A DNA stretch of 64,000 nt from NCBI GenBank assembly GCA_963693305.1, contig OY855914.1, positions 10,755,403 through 10,819,402 on the forward strand, read 5' to 3'. Made by a program: the position numbers and the translations under genes. Of the stretch, positions 38,078 to 49,985 are shown piece after piece (the stretch's first letter is position 1; each line of letters begins with the position of its first letter). The notes under the pieces are model-generated. The model saw nothing but the letters and a program-made list of their open reading frames with translations, ran no database searches and was not told the origin of the DNA. Origin of the DNA: Meandrina meandrites. Its lineage: Eukaryota > Cnidaria > Anthozoa > Scleractinia > Meandrinidae.

Positions 38078-38215
38078 TAGCCATATGCCAACCTCTGTTG
38101 CTGATTATGAAACAAGCCACCGGGAAAAAGAACAAAAGGCAAATCGACATTTCCTTTGTCGTCTAAAACAGTTCGATGGCCTCAAATAACGCCACCAGCC
38201 CGGCTTGTACTTCAA
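38078..38215 (-). promoter_or_regulatory. Block shared with upstream of CTL-B (possible promoter or 5'UTR)
   Basis: About 1.4 kb upstream of CTL-A exon 1. Minus-strand words CTGGTGGC, GCCATCGAAC, TTTGCCTTTTGTTC and CGGTGGCTTGTTTC align in order with 42000-42130, which lies about 1.5 kb upstream of CTL-B. The block is open in the B copy and stopped in the A copy, so it is probably not coding. Confidence 0.5.
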
Positions 38216-38767
38216 TTGTATGTTCCATTTTCCTATGCGAAGATCCTTTGCAAACGTGAAGTGCTGTTTAAAGTGGAATTTATTTAATTTTTCAGAGTAG
38301 TGAAACGGGTCTTTTCATAAGCCACGAATATCCTCCTTTGTTACACGAGGAAAGTGCTATGGTTTGCTATAATAAGAACTGTGCGAAACATGATTCAAAG
38401 TAGCAACTCCATCTGAAATATTTATTATGGAATATATTTTGATGGCCAACAGTGTTTATTTTAAGGCTATTTTTATGAATTGTAGTCGGAATTTCCATTC
38501 ATTCAATAACACGCACTACCCTATATTGCCAAGTTTTTGGCAATTGGCATAGTATATATATTTGCGTATTTTCGCGTGCGATGTACGTTTATAGCGAGGT
38601 CTTGTGTGGCACCTTTAGCTCACGAAAGGAGATATGTACAGGTTTATAGCATTTACAAAGACCGCAACAGTGGTGCTAAGTTAAGATAAACAGAACAGAT
38701 GGCGCACAAGTACGAACTCTGCAAGCCAAGGAAATTATATAAATAACTGGATGTGATTCAATAGAAT

Positions 38768-38875
38768 GGTCGGTCGGTCGGTTAGTAGGCTGGTTGGTTG
38801 ATTGACTGGTTGTTTGGTTGACTGGTTGTTGGGTTGGTGGGTGGGTTGTTTGGTTGGTTGGTTTCTTGGTCGATC
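38768..38875. repeat. Degenerate GGTC/GGTTG repeat
   Basis: Runs of GGTCGGTC and (GGTT)n with TGACT interruptions. Confidence 0.85.
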
Positions 38876-39330
38876 GTTCGTTGAACGATGGATCGTAAAA
38901 CATTTGTTGGTAATTCCGCTGAACAGTGCATAAAGCTGCCACATCCTGTGAATGAACTTGACCGATATGAGATAAATGTGAAGCTCGGTGTAATAATGAT
39001 GAGATGTCAATCATGTCGCGAGCGTGGGGTGTGAGTGTGTTGTAGAATGTGCTTATGGTTTCAATCAACAAAGCATTTTGAGTCGACTTTTTTATCAATT
39101 GAACACGGGCCTCTTACCAGCGAACATTACCAATCGGTCTAAATTAATTTAATTTAACTTAATTTAATTAACTGTCATTGATTTATTTTTTAATTAGTTT
39201 AAATTAATTTTATTTTATTTTATGGCTCAGTTCTTATTTTATACTGCAGTGAAATTGATCAAGCTTTGTGTAAGCCCTCTCGATCTCGCAAGACGATATT
39301 TTCTTAAAAAAGCGAAAATCAAAGCCCGAA

Positions 39331-39424
<94 letters not shown>
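39331..39424. repeat. (CAGG)n microsatellite
   Basis: About 23 units with one frame-shifting CAG at the middle; the open frames across it are artefacts. Confidence 0.95.
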
Positions 39425-39839
39425 CTCCACCCAAGGCCTCAAAACTTACCCTTTTGTATAACAGCTTTGGCAGAAAAGGTAACCCTTCTATAAAATAACC
39501 TTCCATGAAAAATGACAACCCTTTCTCATACCGACAGTGGAAATACTATATCCCTTTGCCAAACATTTTACTAGAGTAACTCCTTAAAATACCGTTAGGT
39601 GCATTTGTTCGAGGTTTCTTGATAAACCCATTTGAATATCTAAATGACATTTTCTCCAACCATTTGATATGAACGTGCCCTTTTCGGGCGGAGCCTGTCC
39701 AGATATTCGTCCACTCTCCCCGCGCGTGTCTGCAAAGTAGTTTACATGGTCGTTCGTCGAAGTATTTCAGCAGCAAAATGTATCCCTAATGAAACCACAC
39801 AATTTATTTAGTTAGGCTATCTTTTAAAGTAATACTTTA

Positions 39840-40570
39840 TCACATATTTTTCTTCTCACAAATATACATTAGTTTTAAATGGCATTGGTAATCATTCCAA
39901 AGCCCAGTTTGGGCTAAACCGCCAGGCCAAAACACGCCATTCACAAGCTCTGTGCAGTCCTGATCGCCCTCCTCGTTGTTAGGTTGTTCTTCTGCCCAGT
40001 TGATATAAGCTGGACTTGTACCATCCATCCAGATGAATTCCCCTTCCTTTCCCTTATCCGTGAGTCCAATCCATGCAGAGCGGTTTAGCTCATCGAATGG
40101 AATTTGCATAAATGTCTTCAGCAAGAAGTTGTTCTCCTTTTCCGATTCAATTTTGACCAAGTGAGCCTCGCCCTTTTTGCACGATTCTTCTGCTTCCTGC
40201 CATGTTTTCTTTTCGTGGAACAGTTTGAAGCATTTATTGTCGGATGATTTCCACCCATCGTCACATCCTGAAATGTTGGAACCAGCACGATAAATGTTTA
40301 AACTAACTGAATGCACCAATGAATGCATCAATGCAACACCAATGATTGCTTATTCGCCTATTTTGATTATCAATAATGTGTTTCTATCGAAATAAAAATA
40401 AATTACACCTTTTAGCACGTACTTTCTTACAAAGACAATAATTAATTTGTAGCTAAAGTCGAGGGCTCTCAGCCAATGAGAAGAAGGGATGCATAGTGGT
40501 TTGAATTGGATCTCTTACCTGCAGCCACGTTTACTGCAAGAACTGTTAATATAACTTCAAGGAACTTCAT
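39840..40570 (-). CDS. CTL-B: secreted single-domain C-type lectin, 2 coding exons
   Basis: The exons are 40519-40570 (signal peptide MKFLEVILTVLAVNVAA, 52 bp, phase 1) and 39840-40267, giving 159 residues. The CTLD starts GCDDGWKSSDNKCFKLF, has WIGL, EEQPNN at the ligand loop, FWPGG and WND, and six cysteines in the same places as CTL-A. It is clearly the duplicate of CTL-A: exon sizes, splice phases, signal peptide and most of the domain match. Differences cluster in charged surface loops (KKGEAH for EENNAH; GLAQTGLW for GEPQIGVW). It probably acts outside the cell as a Ca-dependent glycan binder. Upstream flanking sequence is also shared with CTL-A (see 42000-42130). Confidence 0.92.
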
Positions 40571-43500
40571 ACTTGTACAAAAACTGCAAGATAAATAATG
40601 AAACCAAACGTTTTGGACCGTGCAGCTAATATCAGATTTTTGTTCAATAATATGCACATATAGTAGATCGAGGACAAATACCTTTTCAGAGGGGCGAACA
40701 GTTTTCCGAGAGAAAAGGTAGAGGAAAACCGTGATCTTTCAAAAACTATTATTTTCCAAGGACAAAATGTCACTGAATATTTTTGACGCTAATGGAGTGT
40801 GTTTATTATCCTTTAATAACAAGGGCCACTTAATTAGGAAGTATCACAAGGTTTATCCAATTAGTTTTGATTCTATAACTTGAATGTTTTGTGTTAAAAC
40901 TTTGGCGAATGTTGCCCGGATTCTGGGTTTACCTCGGTGTAAGAACCTGTGATATTTTTCTTTGTTTTGGAGCTATTGTTTTCCTTCTCTATCTTTGTTT
41001 TGCCAGCTCTTTGTTGTGTTGTTCGTTCTTTGTTTTACGTCACCGGTGAGTTTCACAGGTTCTTATACAGAGGATGAGCCCGGATTCTGCTTACATTCTG
41101 CCAAAACACAGAATTCGCTCTGCTGGCAGAAGGTATCCAACCGATTTGGGAGACGACTAATAATGTCGGGGAGTAATTATGTCGGTGTAAAACTGGAGAA
41201 TATAAATGAGATATCATCTGATATTTCCCTGTTTTTTTTTTTTTTGTTACTGTTATTGTTTTTGGTTTGTTTGTTTGTTTGTTTGTTTGCGCGCGAACTA
41301 AGAAAAAGGTTTATGGTATTTGTGTTATTAGCAGTAGCTGTCAGAGTGTGAACCCGGTTCTTACAAACACGTTGTACTTTTCATCCTTACCTGCAGCAGA
41401 GTTTATAAATTACTGTACCGTAACTGTCTTCTTTGATTAAAACATTAAACTCACCTTTCAATTAAACTTCAGGCCCAAGTCTGATACTTTGACTTAAGTA
41501 TTTTAGCAGTTTCTCCATTTAGTAGTTTAGTGATCTCACACGGCATAGCTAATACAAGCACACGCCTTCCCCCAACATCAACCCCAACAACCTCTTCCCC
41601 TCACTCCCCACCCGTAATTCGAAAATAAAACTTACGAAATTTATTTCAGATCGCTAAATTTCGGTGAAGCATTTACATCTTTCAATTTGTGCGCACTAAG
41701 AAATGGTCACTTTAAGGTACACTGTAGCCAAAGTAGTTAGCTCAATTAGTAAGGTGAATCTGATGGGGAAAGTTTGTAAAATATACCATAATGAATATTT
41801 CTAAGGTAATACATGTTACATATTTTAAGACAAAACGCCGGTCGAAAAAAATAGGTTCCTCCCTCGAAAAGTATCTCCTCGGAATTATATAGTGATTCCA
41901 GATCGTTACCTTGGCAATATCGTGTTAATATAACACAGACCGCGCTGCCTTTCAAAGAAAAGACTGCATGCAAAGCCACTTCAATAACGGTGTATCTTTG
42001 CCGTTTGTCAAACAAGCTCAAACTGGTCATCGCAAAAGCCACCGGCACAAAGAAACAAAGAAAAGCCAAACCCCCATTCGTATATTGGAAATGTTCGACA
42101 GCCTTTAATTTGGCCACCAGCCTTATAAGCATTTTTAATGGCATTTCTTTTCCTTCCAGTCCCCCTCTTAAACTGTAAACTTGAATCACCAGGTGCAAAT
42201 GTTGTGTCGCAGTTTTTACTGGTTTTACTTTTTGAAGCTTAATCACATGATGTCACGGCCTAGTCTAGCACGAGCTGTTGACGTAATGATGGCGCGAGCA
42301 AAGAGAACGTGCATTTTGATGATCAAACTAAACGAATGATTTAGTGTTTTTTCTTCGCGGTGTTTTCTGAAAAGAAAAAAAGATGAAAAAGCTATCGAAG
42401 AAAGCTGTCGAAAAAGTTGTAAAAACACTCGCCTATCGGCTCATATCAGCGAGTGGCCGTTTATTAAATAATAATCAACGTTATAAAATTATGTAGAAGT
42501 TCTCAGCAAAGGTGGAGCTTCACTCGCCAATCTGTTCAAGATAGGCTTAATACAGAGCACTATGCCGGTAATACTATAAACGTCTGGACAAGTTATCCGG
42601 TATTCTAGATGACGTCCCTGGGTATATTACGACAGATCGGGGAGAGGGGGAGGGATAGCCAGAAGGGAAAATCAAGTAGTAGGTTGTGTCGACCCAAGAT
42701 GGAGGCCAAAGAGGCCCAAAGTCACATAGTTTTCCATCTATACCAGATGTTGTCATAACCAGAAGTTCAGATCAAGAACTATTGCATAAACCCCCATTTT
42801 GTCTGGCGAGTGCGGTATAAGCATGACAGGAAATAACATATGTTGTCAACAAATTAAACCTTTTTCAGCGGTTATTCCGAAAAAGGTTTCACTTCACGAC
42901 TTAGGGGGTTTGTAAATGACGACTAAATGGTCTTTGTAATGTGATAGTTAAATTCCGCCGTTTATCTACCCTTGAAATTGTTGCGCGCAATGTTGCTGAA
43001 AACGCTATTTTCAAAATGGCAAAATGTTAGCATGGCAATAAAGAGTTTCCACTTAGGTAACCCTGTATCGCGCAAAAAAAAAAGAAAAAAAAGAAAAGAC
43101 AATGGAATATTACACTCGCCGTTAAAAGTCAAATATTGGTGGTCGGAATGGATCCATAGGGTACGTAGTTTGCCGAAAGTCTTGAAATAAATGTTTTACA
43201 ACTTTAAGTGTCTCAATACAGTTTTCTTTGTAGTGTACCATAGTTTCAAACATTGGTATTAGTTTTTTACAATTCTGATTCTTGCAAAACGTCGTGTTTT
43301 TTGTTTATCATTGTCATGGAGACAACGATTTCCCTAAAAATTATATTATATCAAACGTCAATCCAATACCAACATCTGGTGTGAATGTCATATCAAACCG
43401 AGCCTTTGAAGACTGCTAAGCGAGCATTCAAAAATGTTAGGATAAGTATGGTTCAGAAAAAAAAATGTATTGAGACATCTTTTTGTTTTTGAGCTACTCT

Positions 43501-44327
43501 TATGCTCTTATGCTAGAATTCGAGTTCACTTGATGTTATGTTTTATATAACGCGGATAATAATTAAAAATTGTTTAATTGGACGAAATTTAGCGGTGAGA
43601 GTTCTATTAGCAAAGAAACAATTAGATTATTCGCTCTCGATTTCCATGTGGCAATAGTTAATTTGGCCTGCCGCCTCATCTACTATCAACTCATAAAAAT
43701 CTCAAGCTCATAAATCTTATTGTTAATTAGATATTTCCTAGTGGAGGAGGTTGTAACACGAGGTTGAACATGTTTGTTAATGTTTATGCCAGCTGGTGCG
43801 TCTCAGACTAAAGCTGCAAAATGAAGTGGACTGCAAGCGTTTTCCCCATTATTATATATTTTATTTCATATTAGCCCTCTTTAACAATAGCACTAAGTAC
43901 TAATTTACGCCCTTAGAGTTACAGTTATCCGCTGACGCCAATTTCATATCCGATATACGTTATACGTATCTCGGGTTATTATTACCCAAACCCAAATAAA
44001 TTGAGCTACAATAATTTTCTATATTGTCTTATCTAAGCCCATTTTGATTACAAAATAATGTAGTGCATTAGTGGACGAAGTCAGTCTAATCTAGCTGAAG
44101 ATGGAATCGGTCATACCAGAACTTATCTTTTTAGAGTTTTCTTGTGATTTTTGCATTTGCTGATAACACAAACCCATTACGTCTTTTACGTCCAAGAGTT
44201 TTTATTCGGATTAAAACTAACGGCTAGTGAATTAGGGTAAGCTTTAGGATGTTTCAAGAAATGTCGTTGTTCACTAATAAAATAATTACTAACAGCAGCA
44301 TACTCTGGTATATAGATTTTACTCTAC
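40571..44327. other. Intergenic between TYR3 and CTL-B
   Basis: Contains the CTL-B upstream block (42000-42130), a GTTT microsatellite near 41264-41290 and a possible 5'UTR donor GAAAG/GTGAGT near 41454. Nothing else is recognised. Confidence 0.5.
42000..42130 (-). promoter_or_regulatory. Block shared with upstream of CTL-A (possible promoter or 5'UTR)
   Basis: Minus-strand partner of 38078-38215. It lies in an open frame of 166 codons, but the partner copy breaks that frame, which argues for a regulatory or untranslated role. Confidence 0.5.
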
Positions 44328-44482
44328 TTAATCGGTCTGAATGACATGAGGATCAATCAATTTCTCTAATTCCCTCACTTCCTTGACCTCAGCTGGTGAC
44401 AACCGGAACAGTGCAATTGCTTTTCTACTGAGGCCACTGAAAGCTCTGCGCGGTTTGTTACGTAGTTCAGCAACACTTTTCC
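44328..44482 (-). CDS. TYR3 exon 3: conserved C-terminal tail
   Basis: The acceptor TTTCTCCAG opens a 155-bp exon with GKSVAELRNKPRRAFSGLSR followed by KAIALFRLSPAEVKEVREL and a stop. It matches the tail exons of TYR1, TYR2 and TYR4. Confidence 0.82.
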
Positions 44483-47400
44483 CTGGAGAAAGATAAATAG
44501 ATAAATCAGACAAAAGGCCCAGAGAGGTTGGAAGGGGGAGAGGAAGGAAGGGAGAGGGAGAAAAGAAGGAAAGAAGGAAGGAAGGAAGGAAGGAAGGAAG
44601 GAAGGAAGGAAGGAAGGAAGGAAGGAAGGAAGGAAGGAAGGAAGGAAGGAAGGAAGGAAGGAAGGAAGGAAGGAAGGAAGGAAGGAAGGAAGGAAGGAAG
44701 GGTCGTTTCCCAAAATTTCTGATCCGTGCAACGCTCTTAATTAATTTCTCTGAGTAGACATTTTATCTGCACCTAAGCTGTTCATTCCAACAACGTAAAT
44801 GGTGAGCAGTTCTTCTGGATTGCGTTTGGTTTTGTCTGCCTGTTCTAGCCGACATTTATAGCATTAGTTTAAAATATGTCCTCGGACATTAGGGAACGAA
44901 AACTGAGGCCCAAATCATTCGTATATTGGTTCATTGATTACGCTTTAAAAATAGAAAACTAACTGATATTGATTTCCGCCAAATTCGAAAAATCTGCCTT
45001 TTCCGCCATCAAACGTAAAGGAATGCTATTAGCAGTCATCCTGCACTTTCCCAGGTATAGAACAATTCTCCTTTCTGTAATTGGAAGAGAGGGTTTTCCC
45101 GGATTTCCCGGAGAACCGACTTACAGTTAAGGGAAGTAATGTAATACGTGAGCTCGATATGCAAGAAGCGCGATGCCAATAACAGTGCAATTTCAGGTTA
45201 GCATCTGCTCGAGGATTGTTTTTAGAGAAAGAAATTACGGCAAATTTTTAACTATTGACGCATATTATATTTTTCTTTATTCAGGGTGTACCCAATATTG
45301 CGTTCTTCCTGAAATTTCAACGCAGTAAAAGAAGAAAGCTAGCATTTAGACTCTTGGTTTTTGGCCATTGTAACTTGATTGATAACATAAACAAGTTAGC
45401 AATGCGATTTTTCATAATGTGTATTACCACTGTTTGCTTCATGTTTTTAATAAAGCTAGCATTATTGAAGGAATGGCCAAAGAAAGCAGTCTAAGTAAGG
45501 ACGATGAACAGTCAAGCCAAATTCCTAGTGCCACAAGCGAGCAATGGCTTAATGGAAGCTTGCAAGTGTAAATTAGTCCCTGTGACGCGCTATTTCGTAT
45601 TCGGTGCCGTTATTACTACGCGGAACGGTGCTCCTGGAAGTCCAATTTCCGTCCATAAAGCATTACGGAATTGTGGAGTGGTGGTTACTGTACATCATGT
45701 TAGCATTCATTCACGCAAAATATTAACTTACGAGGGTTTTCTGTATCGAAGAGTGTTGCCATAGTGTCACGAGCTACTGGAAAGAAAAACCTTCAACCGA
45801 CATTAATTAGGCTGTTCTTTATTATAGCATTCCTCACCGAACTAGAGGTTTTATTTCAACTCAAACTGCAACAGTTTGGCAATTATTTGCATTTTTGTTT
45901 GTCTTTCATGATCAGATTCAGTTCCAAGACGGAATTGAGACACCAGCTACCTAAGAATTGTAGCAAAGTTCTAAAAGATCATAAAACCAATTCATGCAAT
46001 ATCTCATAAGCTCGTCATTTCAACGAAGCTTTGAAGAAGAAGCAAGAAACTTCAAACATCAAGACAATGTGGAATCGAATGACGGAAAGAGATTGTCCAA
46101 CATTATTAGTAAATGACATTGCCATTGGTATGGAAAAGGTTGACTACGCGGTTACGTCTTCAAGAAAGAGATCCTTAGCTGTTCAAGCGGTTCACGTTTT
46201 ACTGTCCGTTGTCTGTCAAATTTTACTCTCGTATTTTGGCTTCAGCCCTCTTCTTAGGAGAATCTCCGTATGGTATTCATGTAACTTCCAGGATCAACCT
46301 TCAAGTTCAACCTTCAAAAACACGCAAACAACAAATTTTGGGAAACTCTTTTTACCCGATAGTTATTACCCGAGCTGGCGAATCAAACAAATTAAACATC
46401 AACTTTATCAGTAAGGGCTATATTTTGACTTCCTACCTTTCATTTCTTCTCTCATGATTTCTTCACTTTGGAATGGTTCATACTCCACAGCTACACCTCC
46501 TGGCTGGTTTAAAAGACAAATCATTTCGGCGGGAAAAAGAGTCGTAGATGGCATGGTCTCGTCAACGCTCGGAAAGTACGCGTGCTTATGAGCGTCACTT
46601 CTACTCTGCCAGTCATGCCAGATCTTATCTATAAAGCCGTGATGAAGGAAAAATTCTGGAGCGGAAGCGGCTTCCTCTGTGCACATTGTACCATTTATGT
46701 TACAATGTACGTTGTCATGGAGTACGGTTCTAAGAGCTAATTCAAATTTATGGAATGGGTTCATTCTTAAGACTTCTTCCACACATACCTCTTCAGGAGG
46801 AGTTCCCCAGAAGTCCCGCAATAGGCAGTGTGGCCCTGGACCTGCCCAATTTGGTCTCACTCGGCTCCATTTACCTTTTCTAAAAGGACCCGTCAGAACG
46901 CAATGATCTTCTCCTTCGCCGTTTCCGCCAAACCCAGTCTGACTGTGCCAAACGTCTTCCGGATTTGTTGTACTAAAAGGATCTCTTGAATCTAGGCTCC
47001 AGTCCCAGTAGGCTACCGTGAACGTGCAATCGACCTTTCGCAGAAGGTTTTCGTAGCGCAGTATATAATAGCGATGCCAGGGAAGAAAGTGCTTCTTTTT
47101 GTGAATGTCAGTGTGAAAGTAGTGGTAGTGCTCATTTATAAGGCTTTCGTATTCTGGCCTGAATGTTGGACTCGTGGATACCGTTTCTATGGTACTGATA
47201 TGACGCCGTCGTTCTGCATATGTCATGGATGAGAATTCTTTTCGAATTCGAACGCAGTTCACCAAACGACCACCAACACAGCTACATCGCTGTCCACAAC
47301 TGTCGTATGACTCACTTCCATCTTGACAGGCTGAAACAAAAGCACCTATTTTTAATTTTTTTATTAGGATAGCCGGCATTGTTGGTTTTGCTTTTGTTTT

Positions 47401-48834
47401 CTAATGTTTTTTAGCCTTTTTACAATGAAATAAAGATATAAGAATGTCACTTAAGATACTATTTAAGCAGACTAAAAAAAAGAAAAAATAAATTACCTTT
47501 ATTTAGACACGGTAGTATTTAAAGTTAGAAGCTTGTGGGGCCGTGTATTCCCGATCGAATTGGAATTTGGAAGTTTTCGTTTTTTATGGAGGGAGGAAAA
47601 CCCTCGGAGCAAGGACGAGAACCAACAACAAACTCAACCCACATATGATACCGGGCCGGAATCGAACCCGTGCCACATTGGTGGGAGGCGAGCGCTCTCA
47701 CCACTGCGCCACCCCTGCTCCCAGACACACAATAACAACGCCGTTATAGCTGTTTCTGCATTTTGACATTTTCGACCTTGGTAATAATAAAGGCGGTAGC
47801 AATCGATGAAACATATTGTTGTTCTGAAAGAACTCAGAAACAATTTTGTGTCTCGGACACACATTTTGTGTCCGCGACAATGTTGTGCGTGGGGGCAAAC
47901 CGGGAAACATTTGTGTCCGCAACATTGGGTCCTCGTTTGTAACTGCCTTGACGACATTTCAACATTTTTTTTTTAACGAGCGCGCGGGTGGTAAGAAATA
48001 TCCAACGATGCGGGTAAAATCGAGTTAGAAAATGAAAGAATACAAATTATTAAAAACTAGCAATGTTATATTGCAATTTGTGAGTTTTGATTGGTCAATA
48101 GGCAATGGTATATTAACTCATATACCATTAAACACAAATATCGTAACCGATACGCGTCAATGTAAACAGTACCACATTCTGTTTGAATCCTTTGTTATTA
48201 ATAAGGGATGGGCACGCGGAGAGACGAAGTATTCAGTTTATTTGGCACAGCGAGGAAGCAAGAATCAAGGCACTTGAAAAAGAAAAACATACCTGACGAT
48301 TAAAAAAATATATATATTCTTGACGACAAGCTGAGCCAGATAAGTGCGTGAAAGATAATCGCCAACTGAAATTTCCTCCCTCCCTCCCTCCCTTTCTCGA
48401 TTTCCCAATTACCTTTTAAGTTTTTATTAACCAATAGGAAGATGCGAGAAATCAGTATGTCCAAACGGCGGCTTACGAAGTGTAAATTATTGCATAATCA
48501 TCGGATTCCAACAGAATATGAATATTCAAATAACTTTGAATAGCTGGGAAGCTCAAATATTGCATTTTCTTGCGAAAAAATACTATCGCATATCAAGTAT
48601 TACCTGGACAATAAACTGACGCGCTCGTCAGCCTTGAAGTATATTTCCTATATTTAAAGTTTTCAGTCGCGAAAGGCCGCCAGAAATCCATGAAGATGTT
48701 CTATTTTCACCATTCCATAAAACTAAGGTTACAGTAGAAAATTGCTCACCTCCAGGAGGATTAGGAAGAAAAGGAAACTGCAAAGAATCTGCGAAACACA
48801 CGAACGAAAGAACAAGAAGACTCAAGTCAATCAT
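44328..48834 (-). CDS. TYR3: secreted tyrosinase-like protein, 3 coding exons
   Basis: The spliced model has exons 48750-48834, 46437-47330 and 44328-44482, all phase 1, giving 377 residues. Exon 1 is an 85-bp signal exon (MIDLSLLVLSFVCFADS then a proline-rich PFLPNPPG). The core begins ACQDGS, has CGQRCSCVGG, the CuA His at about 96, 105 and 114 (KKKHFLPWHRYYILRYENLL), [22 protein letters not shown] and [17 protein letters not shown]. The tail exon carries KPRRAFSGLSRKAIALF and ends at 44328. No TSP1 or LGCY exon was found between exon 1 and the core, so this is the minimal architecture. Long sense-strand pyrimidine microsatellites sit upstream of the first exon and in the last intron. Confidence 0.9.
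44567..44702. repeat. (GGAA)n microsatellite in the last TYR3 intron
   Basis: More than 30 units of AAGG. On the gene's strand it is a TTCC pyrimidine tract starting about 85 bp upstream of the last-exon acceptor. Confidence 0.95.
46437..47330 (-). CDS. TYR3 exon 2: tyrosinase core
   Basis: An 894-bp exon between TTGTTTCAG and AAAG/GTAGGA. It contains the cysteine module and both copper sites uninterrupted. All six copper histidines are seen. The CuB segment reads APEFFLHHGFID. Confidence 0.92.
47553..47724 (-). mobile_element. tRNA-derived SINE in TYR3 intron 1
   Basis: The minus strand reads GGGGTGGCGCAGTGGTGAGA (box A), GGGTTCGATTCC (box B), CATATGTGGGTTGAGTTTG, GTTCTCGTCC, GCTCCGAGGGTTTTCC. 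It is the better preserved copy of this family in the window. Confidence 0.88.
48750..48834 (-). CDS. TYR3 exon 1: signal peptide exon
   Basis: An 85-bp exon with donor GGAG/GTGAGC, phase 1. It is preceded by a pyrimidine-rich tract and an acceptor (TCAACAG) 10 nt before the ATG. The linkage to the core 1.4 kb away is inferred from phase and matching exon size. Confidence 0.75.
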
Positions 48835-48984
48835 GATGCGGTTCCTGTTGACAGCTGTTGAAAGGAAAAAGGAACAGGAATAATAATAAACATATAATTG
48901 TTGTTGTTGTTGTTGTTTGTGGGTTGTTGTTGTTGTTTGTGGGAGTTGTAAAGGCCTTATGGTTACTGCGCAGGTCTCTAGGTT

Positions 48985-49985
48985 GAGTAGAGTAGAGTAG
49001 AGTAGAGAAGAGAAGAGAAGAGAAGAGAAGAGAAGAGAAGAGAAGAGAAGAGAAGAGAAGAGAAGAGAGGAGAGGAGAAGAGGAGAAATGAGATGAGATG
49101 AGAAGGGAAGGGAAGAGAAGAGAAGAGGAGAGAAGAAAAGAAAAGAAAAGAGAAGAAAAGAGAAGAGAAGAGAAGAGAAGAGAAGAGAAGAGAAGAGAAG
49201 AGAAGAGAAGAGAAGAGAAGAGAAGAGAAGAGAAGAGAAGAGAGGAGAAGAGGAGGGATGAGATGAGAGGAGATGAGATGAGAAGGGAAGGGTAGAGAAG
49301 AGAAGAGAAGAGAAGAGAAGAAAAAAAAAGAGAAGAGAGAGAAGAGATGAGAAGAGAAGAGAAGAGAAGAGAAGAGAAGAAAAGAGAAGAGAAGAGAAGA
49401 GAAGAGAAGAGAAGAGAAGAGAAGAGAAGAGAAGAGAAGAGAAGAGAAGAGAAGAGAAGAGAAGAGAGGAGAGGAGAAGAGGAGAGGAGAGATGAGATGA
49501 GATGAGATGAGATGAGATGAGATGAGAAGGGAAGGGTAGAGAAGAGAAGAGAAGAAAAGAAAAGAAAAGAGAAGAAAAGAGAAGACAAGAGAAGAGAAGA
49601 GAAGAGAAGAAAAGAGAAGAGAAGAGAAGAGAAGAGAAGAGAAGAGAAGAGAAGAGAAGAGAAGAGAAGAGAAGAGAAGAGAGGAGAAGAAAAGAGAAGA
49701 GAAGAAAAGAGAAGAAAAGAGAAGAAAAGAGAAGAGAAGAGAGAGAAGGGATGAGAAGAGAAGAGAAGAGAAGAGAAGAGAAGAGAAGAGAAGAAAAGAG
49801 AAGAGAAGAGAAGAGAAGAGAAGAGAAGAGAAGAGAAGAGAAGAGAAGAGAAGAGAAGAGAAGAGAAGAGAGGAGAAGAGAAGAGAAGAGAAGAGAAGAG
49901 AAGAGAAGAGAAGAGAAGAGAAGAGAAGAGAAGAGAAGAGAAGAGAAGAGAAGAGAAGAGAAGAGAAGAGAAGAGAAGAGAGGAG
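48985..49985. repeat. 1-kb AGAAG pentanucleotide satellite with higher-order structure
   Basis: About 200 units of AGAAG. Variant blocks GAGATGAGATGAGAAGGGAA recur near 49088, 49270 and 49510, each followed by AAAAGAAAAG-type units, so the array is built from larger repeats of about 180-230 bp. It begins 150 bp upstream of TYR3 exon 1. The very long open frames across it are composition artefacts. Confidence 0.95.

Larger units (their letters stand above)
36696..39839. other. Intergenic between CTL-B and CTL-A
   Basis: Includes a 10-bp tandem repeat, a conserved block at 38078-38215 shared with upstream of CTL-B, a degenerate GGTTG repeat at 38768-38875 and a CAGG microsatellite. No exon apart from those of the lectins is seen. 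Confidence 0.5.

Noticed and set aside
39222..39518. Open frames across the CAGG array
   Set aside because: Low-complexity translation of a microsatellite with no flanking similarity.
41746..42246. 166-codon minus-strand frame
   Set aside because: Its conserved part is stopped in the paralogous block near 38.1 kb, so coding is unlikely.
44375..44731. Pro-Ser-Phe-Leu repeat frame
   Set aside because: Translation of the GGAA microsatellite; it merely overlaps the TYR3 tail exon in another frame.
45255..46414. Chain of plus-strand frames inside the TYR3 intron
   Set aside because: They are separated by stops in all joins tried by eye and resemble no known protein.
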